In this document: piece by piece, positions 1-11,888 of the stretch
Numbering within the stretch: position 1 is the first letter of the stretch
How the letters are laid out: every line of letters starts with the position of its first letter
Assembly (NCBI GenBank): GCA_963682175.1
Contig: OY821791.1
Coordinates: 15,652,542-15,716,541 of the forward strand
Reading direction: 5' to 3'
DNA length: 64,000 nt
DNA from: Triglochin maritima
Lineage: Eukaryota > Streptophyta > Magnoliopsida > Alismatales > Juncaginaceae
Notes under the pieces: model-generated
Database searches by the model: none
Told to the model about the DNA's origin: nothing
Seen by the model: only the letters and a program-made list of their open reading frames with translations
Translations under genes and position numbers: made by a program

Positions 1-704
1 GAGTGTTTGTGAAATATAGGCACAATGCTGGTTTTGTTGAAATTTTATATGTAATGGATGCTAAGTTTAATAAATATTGGAATACTACTCCATTTAGTTT
101 TTCTTTAGCTTTTGTTATGAATCGTAGATTTAAGATTACTGGTTTACAAGTTTCTTAGAAGAATTTTTTGAAAATATGAATTATGAAATTTTCCAAAATC
201 ATGTAGATAGGTGTAGATCTTTGTTAATCAAATATTTTGAAAAATATGGAAGACCATATAATGTAAATCAAATGAGTTCAAATGTTGCTAGTTCATCATC
301 ACAACCACCTTCAACTACAGTGAATTCAGATAATGACGACTCCCAATAGAATTGGTTTAGTTAAAAGAAGACAAAATTAGTGCAAATCGACAATCAAAAT
401 GAATTAACTATATATTTAAACACTGAACTTTACTTAAGCACGATTTCGTTAATTTTTTTGACGTTTTAGGCTGTTGGAGAAAAAACTCAGGTAGGTTTCC
501 ACTGGTCTTTTTTATGGCGCCAGACTTATTATGTCTTCCGGTGTCGGAGGCTGTTTTTAGTGCAGGTAAACACGTCTTGTCTGACAAAAGACAAAGCTTG
601 TCCGACAAATCAATCGAGAGGAGCACATGCCTGAAAGATTGGATCGATGTTGCGGACAGAATGCAGAACATGAATATTCACGACAGCAGCGACAACGAAA
701 ATTG
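1..704 (+). pseudogene. hAT-family transposase, degenerate C-terminal part
   Basis: The sequence enters the window inside a transposase. From position 3 one frame reads VFVKYRHNAGF...MDAKFNKYW...VMNRRFK, the pattern of the domain before the dimerisation region of plant hAT (Ac/RICESLEEPER-like) transposases. It stops at TAG 157-159. After a frame change, 178-350 reads YEIFQNHVDRC...LLIKYFEKYG, ending in a Ser-rich tail. After another change, about 410-660 carries the hAT C-terminal dimerisation pattern: NELTIYL, then FDVLGCWRKNSGRFP, then MAPDLLCLPVS, FSAGKHVLSDKR and CLKDWID. The usual S-T-V-A-S-E segment before AFS is shortened. The stops and at least two frameshifts make it non-functional. 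A Copia insertion follows at 705. What is seen is protein-family pattern matching by eye; the family call is firm, the subfamily is not. Confidence 0.8.
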
Positions 705-1327
705 TGTTGGAGGACGGGGAGCTACTGATTAACCCACCACAGGAGAATGCCCGTCTCCTGATAAAAGGCGCACCTCGTGCGCTGCCTTAGACCGCCCTGA
801 TCACCATTCCTTTTGCCTTCTTTTGACACCACTAGATCCATTCTTGATCTATTCTACTGGGGGGCACGAAGGAAAGAATGTGGCTCTCTCCTTGACACTC
901 ACAAAGCAAAAAACGATTTTGCAATGCACACTCTTCTTCTTTTTTCTACTCACATACTCACTCTTTTCTCACACAATTTCGTGGATGAACTTCTAATGCT
1001 TGATATATATTGTTGTTCTGTTACAAATGATGAATTCTAGTGCTTTATATAGGCACTTACATGACCCTACAACTTCCAAATATAAAGACTACATAAACAT
1101 GATCATTCAAGATCATTACACCCTCTACTTAAATTGCATACATAATTAGGACGAAAATTACACAAAAAATGAAAAGACTCTTGTCTCTTCCACTCCCTCA
1201 ACCTTTTGTCTTCTCATGTGTTGACTCTTCACCCCTTGATGAGTCATCAAGCAATGATGATGTGGCGGGTGATTAGGACGCCACATAGGGTTAAGTTGCC
1301 ACCTAGGATTAAGTTCAATTCTCAATA
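705..1327 (-). repeat. 3' LTR of Copia-1
   Basis: About 623 bp, matching 3865-4543 but lacking the palindrome-bearing segment of about 48 bp. Its inner edge (1328 on) is preceded in element orientation by a purine-rich stretch (rc of CTCCTCCTTGAAC) that serves as a polypurine tract. Confidence 0.85.
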
Positions 1328-2375
1328 CTCCTCCTTGAACTTAATCCTCTTCCATCCTCCATCCCAAGTTGATTTCTCAACTTCACTTACAAGCGGATTG
1401 CCAATGCTTTTGTTTTGTGTGAGAAGACACACCATGTGCAACTCACTCGTCGTCTCGTAGATTTCACAAAGTGTCTTGAACTTCCTTGGTCTCATCTCGT
1501 CATGTTTGTCAAATGGAACCATTTCATGATCAGTGGGGTTGGCTATCTCCTATTCTTGTTCTTCATTTGGCACTTGTGGAATCTCCTCTTTGGACTCCCA
1601 TGTTACCTCCTCGTTAACCTGTACATCACGACTAATGACAATTTTGTTGTTAGTCGGATCGAGAACCCTATAAGCTTTCGATCGTTCATCATAGCCAACA
1701 AATACAAGCTTGATGCTCCTATTATCAAGTTTTATCCTTCTTTCTTTTGGTACATGTGCATATGATGTGCTTCCAAACACCTTCATATGTGCTACGGTTG
1801 GCTTGTAGCCACTCCACGCTTCTTGTGGAGTTACTCCCTCCAAGCTTGCAGTTTTGCAACGATTCAACGTGTACACTGCACAGGCCACTGCTTCGGCCCA
1901 TAGCTCTTTTGACACGTTCTTGCTTTTCAACATACTTCGAACCATGTCCATGATGGTTCTACTTCCTTTCAGCTACACCATTTTGTTGTGGTGAGTATGG
2001 AGCCGTCAAATGGCGTTTTATGCCATTCTCCTCACATATACCTCCTCGATCAGACCTTAATGTCTTGATGTTGTTGTCACTTTGTTTCTCCACATATGCC
2101 TTGAACTTCTTGAACATGCGAAATGCCTCAGATTTCTCCTTCAAGAAGTACACCCACGTTTTCCGTGAAAAGTCATCAATAAACGTTAAGAAATAATGAT
2201 TCTTACTAATCGAGTGTGTAGTAATCGGTCCACATATGTCGGTATGCACCAACTCTAGCACCTTCTTTGCTCTATGTTCAGCTTGCTTTGGAAAACTCTT
2301 CCTTGGTAATTTTCCAACCATGCAACCTTCACAAAATCCGTCTTTGGATTCGATCATCGGCAGACCATGCACCAT
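1322..2375 (-). pseudogene. Copia-1 integrase region, broken and followed by a pol deletion
   Basis: From 2375 the frame shows the zinc-binding CEGCMVGK, then the rve core: HTDICGPI (first catalytic Asp), [23 protein letters not shown] (second Asp) and [10 protein letters not shown] (Glu). A two-base loss near 1970 shifts the frame; it resumes as TIMDMVRSMLKSKNVSKELWAEAV and runs through the VFGSTSYAHVP / FVGYDERSKAYRV signature to a TAG at 1552-1550. It then continues in frame as RPRKFKTLCEIYETT, the linker that normally leads to reverse transcriptase. It switches after about 1425 to non-coding 3' sequence, so the whole RT-RNase H block is deleted. Confidence 0.85.
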
Positions 2376-2376
2376 T

Positions 2377-3827
2377 CACTTTTGTGCCATTTATTGGATC
2401 CCGCCGAAATTCAAGTGTCTAAGTCGCATATGCCACAACCAATCTCCCTCAATGCATGCATTCAAGCATCTAGCACGAGCACAGGTTAGATTCAATTTAA
2501 ACATTCGATTTTTGGACATTTCTACCTTTGCAATCAGATGTCCATCTTGTCCTCGCACGGTCATTTGTCGATCCTTCATCAAGATCGTGAACTCTTTCTC
2601 CAGGAGTTGTCCCATGCTTAATATGTTCGTCTTCATATCGAGCACAAAGAACACATTGGAGATAAGCTTTTGAGATCCATCCTTTACTTGGATCATGATG
2701 TGGCCTTTCCCTTCCACGCGCACCTTTGATGCATCTCCAAACGAAACGTGCCCATGTACTCCTTCCTCCAAATGTGCGAACATGTGTCTATTTCCACACA
2801 TGTGGTTGCTTGCTCCCATATCGAGATACCAAAGTCCTTCTTGTTCGGCCTCCACTCCTTTGTCGGCAAGCAAGACTACATCCTCATCACAAGCATTCTC
2901 CTCCACGGCCACAAGGTTGGAGTTTTCTTCCACCCTTTTCTTCGACCAACACTCGTTTGCGTAGTGTCCATGCTTCCCACAATTGAAGGACTCAATCACC
3001 TTCTTCGATCCGCGATCACCACGGACACGGCTGGAGCTCTCCTCCACCTTCTTTTGCGACCAGCATTCTTTCGCAAAATGACCACGCTTCCCACACTTGA
3101 AGCATTCAACCTCCTTCTTTCTTGGATGGCCTCCATAATCACGACCGCTTCCACGATCTACGTTGCGAGGTTTCTCCTCCTTAAGCGACATCTTCGCTTG
3201 CAACGCCTCCTCCAAGACATCTTGTCTTTTCTTCTTCTTTCTTTTCTCGTGTGCCTCCAACGAGCTAGCTAGATCATCAATAGTCATCTTCTCGAGGTCC
3301 TTTGATTCCTCGATTGTGCACACCACATTCTCGAAGTCCTCGGTGAGAGAACGCAACACCTTCTCCACCACTCTTCCTTCGGTCACTGCCTCCCCATTTC
3401 TTTTTAACTTGTTCGCCACCATGCGAACTCTCGTCACGAAATCGGCAACTCCTTCCGGTTCTTTCATCTTTAATGCCTCGAACTCGCCTCGAAGCATTTG
3501 GAGGCGCACTTGCCTCACTCGATCAGCACCCTTGTAGCTCCTCTCAAGGGTGTCACATGCCTCTTTCGACGTCCTCGCTTCAGCGATCTTTTCAAAGCCA
3601 CTCTCATCCACCGCTTGGAAGAGAGCACTCTTATCTTTGGCTCTTCTCTCCTTTTGTGCTTTGATTTGTGCGACAGTTTCTTCTCCCATCTCGGCCTCCT
3701 CCTTGAAGCCGCTCTCCACAAGATCCCAAGCATCATGCGCACCCAGCAGCGCACGCGTTTGGATACTCTAATTGTCGTAGTTGCCTTTCGAAAATCGAGG
3801 CAACGACGCATGACAAAACGAAGTCAT
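2377..3827 (-). pseudogene. Copia-1 gag-protease region, broken
   Basis: The likely start is ATG at 3827 (MTSFCHASLPRFSKGNYDN), with a nonsense TAG at 3770-3768 where the family has Trp in the N-Y-x-x-W motif. The frame then stays open to 2389. It shows the UBN2-type Copia gag (LESSY-like LERSYKGADRVR..LRGEFEALKM, then VRSLTEDFE-like VLRSLTEDFENVV), two CCHC zinc knuckles (CFKCGKRGHFAKEC and the degenerate FNCGKHGHYANEC, first Cys replaced), the aspartic-protease motif as WYLDMGASNHMCG (family usually D-S/T-G-A, here D-M-G-A) and the GAG-pre-integrase motif LWHMRLRHLNF. Two in-frame stops follow (about 2389-2387 and 2378-2376) before integrase. Protease activity is doubtful because of D-M-G. 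Confidence 0.85.
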
Positions 3828-3848
3828 TCCCGAGCTTCCCATCGGACG

Positions 3849-3862
3849 AGGCTCTGATACCA
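3849..3862 (-). promoter_or_regulatory. Primer-binding site of Copia-1 (initiator tRNA-Met type)
   Basis: The plus strand reads GAGGCTCTGATACCAG just inside the LTR; its complement contains TGGTATCAGAGC, the usual plant LTR-element primer-binding site complementary to the 3' end of initiator tRNA-Met. This fixes the element orientation as minus. Confidence 0.85.
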
Positions 3863-3864
3863 GA

Positions 3865-4543
3865 TGTTGGAGGACGGGAGGAGGACCGGGAGCTACTGAT
3901 CAACCCACCACAGGAGAATGCCCGTCTCCTGGGCTACAGGGACCGCTGATTGGCGGTCCCCAACCGCCGATTGGCGGTCTAAAAGGCGCACCTCGTGCGC
4001 TGCCTTAGACCGCCCTGATCACCATTCCTTTTGCCTTCTTTTGACACCACAAGATCCATTCTTGATCTATTCTACTGGGGGGCACGAAGGAAAGAATGTA
4101 ACTCTCTCCTTGACACTCACAAAGCAAAAAATGATTTTGCAATGCACACTTTTCTTTTTTCTACTCACATACTCACTCTTTTCTCACACAATTTCGTGGC
4201 TCAACTTTTAATGCTTGATATATATTGTTGTTCTGTTACAAATGGTGAATTCTAGTGCTTTATATAGGCACTTACATGACCCTACAACTTCCAAATTTAA
4301 AGACTACATAAAAATGATCATTCAAGATCATTACACTCTCTACTTAAATTGCATACATAATTAGGACGAAAATTACACAAAAAATGAAAAGACTCTTGTC
4401 TCTTCCACTCCCTCAACATTTTGTCTTCTTATGTGTTGACTCTTCACTCCCTTGATGAGTCATCAAACAATGATGATGTGGCGGGTGACTAGGACGCCAC
4501 ATAGGGTTAAGTCGCCACCTAGGATTAAGTTTCATTCTCAATA
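3865..4543 (-). repeat. 5' LTR of Copia-1
   Basis: About 679 bp, matching 705-1327. In element orientation a TATA-like box (rc of CTTTATATAGG near 4259-4269) lies upstream of the rest. Unlike the other LTR it keeps an extra stretch of about 48 bp (3931-3979) holding two palindromes, ACCGCTGATTGGCGGT (3942-3957) and ACCGCCGATTGGCGGT (3963-3978), and a further insertion of about 10 bp near its outer GACGGG motif. Confidence 0.85.
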
Positions 4544-5248
4544 AATTAAAGACAAATTAGCTAAACCATTATGGTTAAAGAAATAAATGTTTTTCTAATA
4601 CCACTTAGTGTTTTTTCGTTACTCCTTAGGTTTACTTTTTTTATTTGTACCAAAATATTATTAATAAATAAATTGGTTACTTTGGGAAAATTGTGTTTCT
4701 GTTTTTATTAATTCAATTGTGATTGTATACTTATATTAAATTTTAAAAAAATAATCGAAAAATCATAAACACAAACAAACGAAGAAAACCCAACCAGTCT
4801 ACTCAGTTGTTGTGAAAAGTAACAGGTTGGAAAGCAAAAGAAACCGTTAAAGTTAGCACTCGAAATGGTTTCCGGTGGTGTTTTGGCTGCATTTCTCGAA
4901 AAGAGATGATATATCTGTGTTAATTTTATTCTTACGGCATAGGTGAAATACTCCCCTCCAGTTTGAGTTTTTAAATTAACTTATTTTGCTGGACACAAAC
5001 ATGACTACAAGACAACAAGATAAAAAATTTAGTGTGGTAAAAGCCAAGTAAAGTAGTCAAAGAGTCGTAGTGATATGTACGCAAGTGACGATTTTATTAC
5101 AACTAACCTATTTTGATGTTGCATCAGTAGTCGAAAGAAAGAAATTAATTGGAAAAAGTTTTTTTGCATTCTTATTATCAAGTCGATATGAGACTTATGT
5201 TTTGTCTATTCGTTTCTACATTTTTCAAGACTTGGATTTTTGCTTAGT
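4544..5248. other. AT-rich spacer, no gene recognised
   Basis: Between Copia-1 and the MITE. Short AT-rich stretches only, no frame with protein-family resemblance. The left part may be sequence downstream of the hAT element, but nothing proves it. Confidence 0.5.
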
Positions 5249-5251
5249 TAA

Positions 5252-5964
5252 GAGCACCCTTAACGGGTGCTCTTTGCCCGGGCGCCCTCCGGGGCGCCCG
5301 GGCAGCCCTCCCTTAACGGGAGGGCGTGCCCTGGGCGTCCGGGAGGGGGGCCACGTACCCCACATTCGTCCAATTTTTTTTGTTTTAAAAATAAAGATTA
5401 TTTATATATAATTAGGATAATGTATTAATTAGGTAAATGAAATTTAATTAATTAGGTATTACAAAATAATTGAAAAAATATTTTATAATTAATTAACAAT
5501 TTTTTGATTTACTTAAAAAAATCATAAACAAATTAAGAAATATAAAATACAAATACAATACATATACACTTCGGAAACAAAATACAATACCAGTACAGAA
5601 TACGAAATATTGTAGGTCCTTGATGCTTGAGAAGTCCAAGCCTCGATCCAATCGTCTCGTCTTTAGTGAGTCACGCGCGTACTATAGGTTTTCGATGCTT
5701 GAATTAAATGTTAATTAAAAACGAAGGAATTGTGATATTAAATAATTACGATAATGATTATTAATACATTTTGTTGATTGTTGAAAGAGTTTTGGAGAGA
5801 AGAATAAAAATAATGACGTGACAACAAATACTGTAGGGTGGATTGGGTAATGGTTAAGGATTTTGTAGGGAGTTGTTTGTGCTGACATGGCAGAGAGAGA
5901 AGCTGACGTGCCTGAGAGAGAAAGCAGGACACCCGGAAACCGACTGGACGCGTTAATGTTGCTC
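5252..5964. mobile_element. PIF/Harbinger-like (Tourist-type) non-autonomous element, 713 bp
   Basis: Imperfect terminal inverted repeats GAGCACCCTTAACGGG (5252-5267) and, reading the other strand from 5964, GAGCAACATTAACGCG. Both ends abut TAA (5249-5251 and 5965-5967), the 3-bp T-W-A target duplication of PIF/Harbinger elements. There is no transposase frame. The left end holds three consecutive GC-rich hairpins: arms GAGCACCC/GGGTGCTC around TTAAC (5252-5272), arms TGCCCGGGCGCC/GGCGCCCGGGCA (5275-5304), and arms GCCCTCCC/GGGAGGGC again around TTAAC (5305-5325). The interior is AT-rich. It lies about 310 bp past the stop codon of the GST gene. Confidence 0.8.
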
Positions 5965-5967
5965 TAA

Positions 5968-6278
5968 GTTTATGAAATGGTACTGTGCATGAAACCGGTT
6001 GGACATCTTTTCATGAATAGATTCTGACATGTTTTCAAATTTCCATTGGAGACCAAACAAAGTTCTCATCAGTTATCATTCCTGAATAGCATAACATTAA
6101 TCCATCAACAGAGGCTACTATGGGAACTAAATTGTGATTTAAGTAAAAAATAACTGATATTCCAGATGAATGGTACCATACATATCAGACTGTAGCCTAA
6201 GATGGTAATAAGGTTTGTTTGGGACATATTTAAAGCAGAACACAAACTACATACGTGGACAGATAGACAATTGATCAG
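5968..6278 (-). other. 3' flank of the GST gene
   Basis: Stretch between the GST stop codon and the MITE. It should contain the GST 3' UTR and poly(A) site on the minus strand. I see no canonical AATAAA that I would commit to, and no other gene. Confidence 0.5.
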
Positions 6279-9024
<2,746 letters not shown>

Positions 9025-9785
9025 TGAGATCCTAATCCTAATTGGGTTTTATTTGTTGTTTAGGTGGTGTTTAGGAGATGAGATGGACGACTAAGATGGA
9101 GTGATGTTGGATGAGTGGTTGAGATGAAAGGTGGGTTGCTTAAGGTGGATTTTCTCTCTCTCTCACTCGTCTCTCTTCCACTCTCTCACGCATCTCTCTC
9201 CCCCCCTCTCAGCGATTGTGCTTCGGCGTGGAGGTGTTCTCCGACGAGGAGAAGTGGGGTTTGGCGAGTGTTGGTTGGTGGAGGTGAGTGTTGGTTGCTA
9301 AACCCATCCCTTGTTTCTTCTTCTTTCTTTCTCTCTCTCTTAACCTTCATCGTTTCCAGTTGGTGTGGAGATTGACAAAGGTGGAGGTGTGCCTGTGAAA
9401 GAGCGAGGAGGTACGAACATTGATCAAGCGAGCGTTTGTCGATGGATCGTGATATTGGGAGAAGTGCTCGAGGAAACGCTGTCGAGGTTCTTCGAAGGTT
9501 TCTTCAAACGTTCATGGTATGTCAAACTTGTGGTTGTAGCTCACTTTTGGTGTGTGAGTATTTGGAAGTTGATGGTAGGCCGAAAGGCTTGTCGCAAGCA
9601 AACTTGCAGCAGATTTTACTGCTGGATGGGTCGACCGGTTGGTGCAAACGATCGACCGTTCCAAGTGAGAATTTGGGTTTCTGCCTCACACCGGTCGAAC
9701 CATGCCCTTGGGTGGTCGACCGGTTGTGCATTTGAGGCAGGCCTGGTTGGTTTCGGTCGAACGGAGCCTCTTTGCCTTTCGACAG
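9025..9785 (+). repeat. 5' LTR of element B, left part
   Basis: Matches 35525-35996 and the start of 38167 on. It begins TGAGATCCTAATCC, contains a CT-rich stretch (9160-9210), and from about 9640 carries GGTCGACC-type palindromes. It is cut at GACAG (9781-9785) by element A. Confidence 0.85.
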
Positions 9786-10245
9786 TGTAATAACCTAATC
9801 TAAAACATCTTAATTAACTAAACCTAAACCTAATTAACCCTAATTAATCATGCATGAAGAGGTGGAGGTGTTGGACATGTGGAGATTGAGGTGGATGACT
9901 TGGGTTGGAGGCTTTGGAGGTGGAATGGGAGATAAGATTTGAACTCTTCTATAAATAGGATTGTTAGATTAATTGCAAACGTTTTCTTCATCTTTTGCTT
10001 TTACCAGAGAGTGAGAGAGAGATATTCGGAGAGAAGAAGTAAAGAAGAAGAAGAAGAAGGAGAGAAGAAGTGAAGAAAGAGAAGAAGAAGTGGAGTGAAG
10101 TGGTGCAAGCTTGGGAGGCGTCTACAAACTCCTTCAAGGTATGCCAAGTCTTCATATTAACTCCCCAAGAGGTGTGGGAGTGTAGAGGACGGCGTTGGTG
10201 TCGTTTCTCCGGTGAAAACCCTACTGGACGGAGGTTGAAGACGAC

Positions 10246-10985
10246 TGGTTCGGTCGACCGTTGGGTGTTTCGGTCGACCGAACAACGTCTAAATGATGCC
10301 TGTCCAGTAGGAAGATGTATTGTTCGGTCGACCGGTAGTTGGGTCGGTCGACCGATATTTATAAATATTAACTTGGTTCCCGGAACGGTCGAACGATGTC
10401 TGTGAGACGGTCGACCGTTATGCCAAATTTAAGCGGGAAAATAAAGGGTTACATTAGCCGGTCGACCGGTGTTGTTTCGGTCGACCGAACCCAGTATATA
10501 GATTAGACAGGCCTTCGGCCGACTGAGTGTGTGTCTCGGTCGACCGAACTGCGCAAGGTCGGTTCGAGCGTTGACCATCTAAACGGTCGACCGCTCTGGA
10601 TCCGGTCGACCGACCGCGTGCAGTTTTCCTGTAGTGAAGTGCTTGTTGATCCGGTTAACCGGAAGAGTTCCGGTCGACCGAATTCAGTGGGCAGGATTCA
10701 TGCAGGCATTCTTATCGGTTGAACGGACCCTGGTTCGACCGACAGGATATATATGTATATAAAATGTATAGCATAGACCTTCCAAACGGTCGACTGCTAG
10801 ATGACTTTTGTTCGACCAATTGGTAGGTATTTCGGTTGGCGTGGTTCGACCAGTAGACTTGTTTGTACAGTACCGTGTACTGTGTGGGGGACCGGTTGAC
10901 CGGTGTGCTTTTAGCGGTTGACCGATCTGCCGCAGGTTGGTGGATTTATCCACACGCGAGCCGTCGATGTCAGGTCGACTACCGG
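10246..10985 (+). repeat. Array of CGGTCGACCG palindromes in the 5' LTR of element A
   Basis: About 23 sites in 740 bp, 11 of them exact CGGTCGACCG, the rest one- or two-base variants such as CGGTTGACCG, CGGTTAACCGG and GGTCGAACG. Spacing is irregular, roughly 15-55 bp. Flanking bases are often complementary too (TTCGGTCGACCGAA, ACGGTCGACCGT, CCGGTCGACCGG), so symmetry extends beyond the core. The same array is in the other LTR at 16841-17580. Confidence 0.9.
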
Positions 10986-11463
10986 CTCCGAGGCGACGGT
11001 TGATTACCGGCTTTGAGAGCTACGGATTTCACCTTCGACGAAGGCGTATTATTGTACTACCATTTTTCCTCTCTTACCGAGCGGGGTGTGAGGGATGTGT
11101 ACCGTAAACCTTGGGCAGTTTGCGAGGGTTTAGCGGTAGGCCGAGGATGTTCCGGCAGGGTGCGCGCTAGGCGACTCTTGGGGGAGCAGTGGCTGTCGTC
11201 TGACCCGAGTTGTGTATTCGGCGGGCTGACTCGCTCCTTGGGTGCGGCGTGTACCGGGGGTTCCTTCCTGCACTTTTGGGGAGCAGTGGTGTCGACTGAC
11301 CCTTGTGAGGCAGCGGTGGACTGACTTGACCCTAGTGGCAGGAGTGGTTCAGTGCCGCGGAGGCGGTGAGGGCATTATTGTGGGCCCGAGGCGGATGATC
11401 ATGTGCATTGTATTGCATTGTCTTTAATTCCTTTTTATATTTTTAGGAGACTTGGTATACGGG

Positions 11464-11478
11464 GTTCCTGCAGGGAAC
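11464..11478 (+). other. Small conserved hairpin in the LTR of element A
   Basis: GTTCC-TGCAG-GGAAC between the conserved words ATACGGG and TCAGGCAT. Element B has GTTTCC-TTCT-GGAAAC in the same context (19371-19386). Stem bases differ while pairing is kept. The A copy repeats at 18059-18073. Confidence 0.6.
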
Positions 11479-11769
11479 TCAGGCATGTTTGTTGTTTGCA
11501 TTTCAGGTAGCGAGCAGGTTTAGAGTCAGGTGGTGACCGAGGACGGTGCCCCCGAGATCAGATCCTGTAGTTGTCAGTCTCTTCCTTTTGAGGTGATTAC
11601 ATATTGTATAGCTTTTGTCATAATCACAGTCAGTTTGTATAGTTGACTTCCACGTGGATCATATTTATATTATATATGTTGGTTTGTTTCCCGTGACGTG
11701 CCCAGTGTTGACCGTTGACGGTCTTTATTATTGTTTAAATTTTCCGTTGTTTTCGGGTACATTACAATT

Positions 11770-11782
11770 TGGTATCAGAGCG
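11770..11782 (+). promoter_or_regulatory. Primer-binding site of element A (tRNA-Met type)
   Basis: TGGTATCAGAGCG, three bases after the 5' LTR end. It is the standard initiator tRNA-Met site of plant LTR elements. Confidence 0.9.
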
Positions 11783-11888
11783 TTGATCGCGGCGTACTTG
11801 TCCAAAGAAACCACCTTGAGTTAGGAGTTAGGTCTAGAGGATCATGCATGCACAGATTATATTGATATTGTCTTGTTTCCTTTGGCAG

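Larger units (their letters stand above)
705..4543 (-). mobile_element. Copia-1: Ty1/Copia LTR retrotransposon, non-autonomous, minus strand
   Basis: Two direct repeats (705-1327 and 3865-4543) flank a 2.5-kb interior. On the minus strand the order is 5' LTR, tRNA-Met primer-binding site, gag, protease, GAG-pre-integrase, integrase, 3' LTR. Reverse transcriptase and RNase H, which follow integrase in Copia elements, are missing: the frame passes from the integrase C-terminal linker almost directly to the 3' LTR. The LTR ends are TGTTGG and CAATA on the plus strand (TATTG...CCAACA in element orientation). The flanks share AATT (701-704 AATTG... and 4544-4548 AATTA), an imperfect target duplication inside the hAT remnant. 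Several nonsense codons and a frameshift show it is dead. Confidence 0.85.
9786..11766 (+). repeat. 5' LTR of element A
   Basis: TGTAATAACC...ATTACA, 1981 bp. TATA box TATAAATAG at 9950-9958; a GA-rich purine stretch at 10005-10090; an array of palindromes at 10246-10985, downstream of the TATA box and so probably transcribed; a conserved hairpin at 11464-11478. Confidence 0.93.

Noticed and set aside
813..1040. Open frame of 75 codons in the Copia-1 LTR, repeated at 4031-4255
   Set aside because: A duplicate because it lies in both LTRs; non-coding LTR sequence.
705..1327. Treating the repeats at 705 and 3865 as a tandem duplication
   Set aside because: A primer-binding site and Copia coding order between them identify them as LTRs.
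10246..10985. CRISPR-like array appearance of the palindromes
   Set aside because: Plant nuclear DNA, irregular spacing, repeat of only 10 bp, variable spacers of no constant length.
10070..11427. Several open frames of 60-111 codons inside the LTRs of element A (repeated at 16665-18022)
   Set aside because: Identical because the LTRs are identical; compositionally driven by the GGTCGACC array, no start context or family resemblance. Not annotated as genes.
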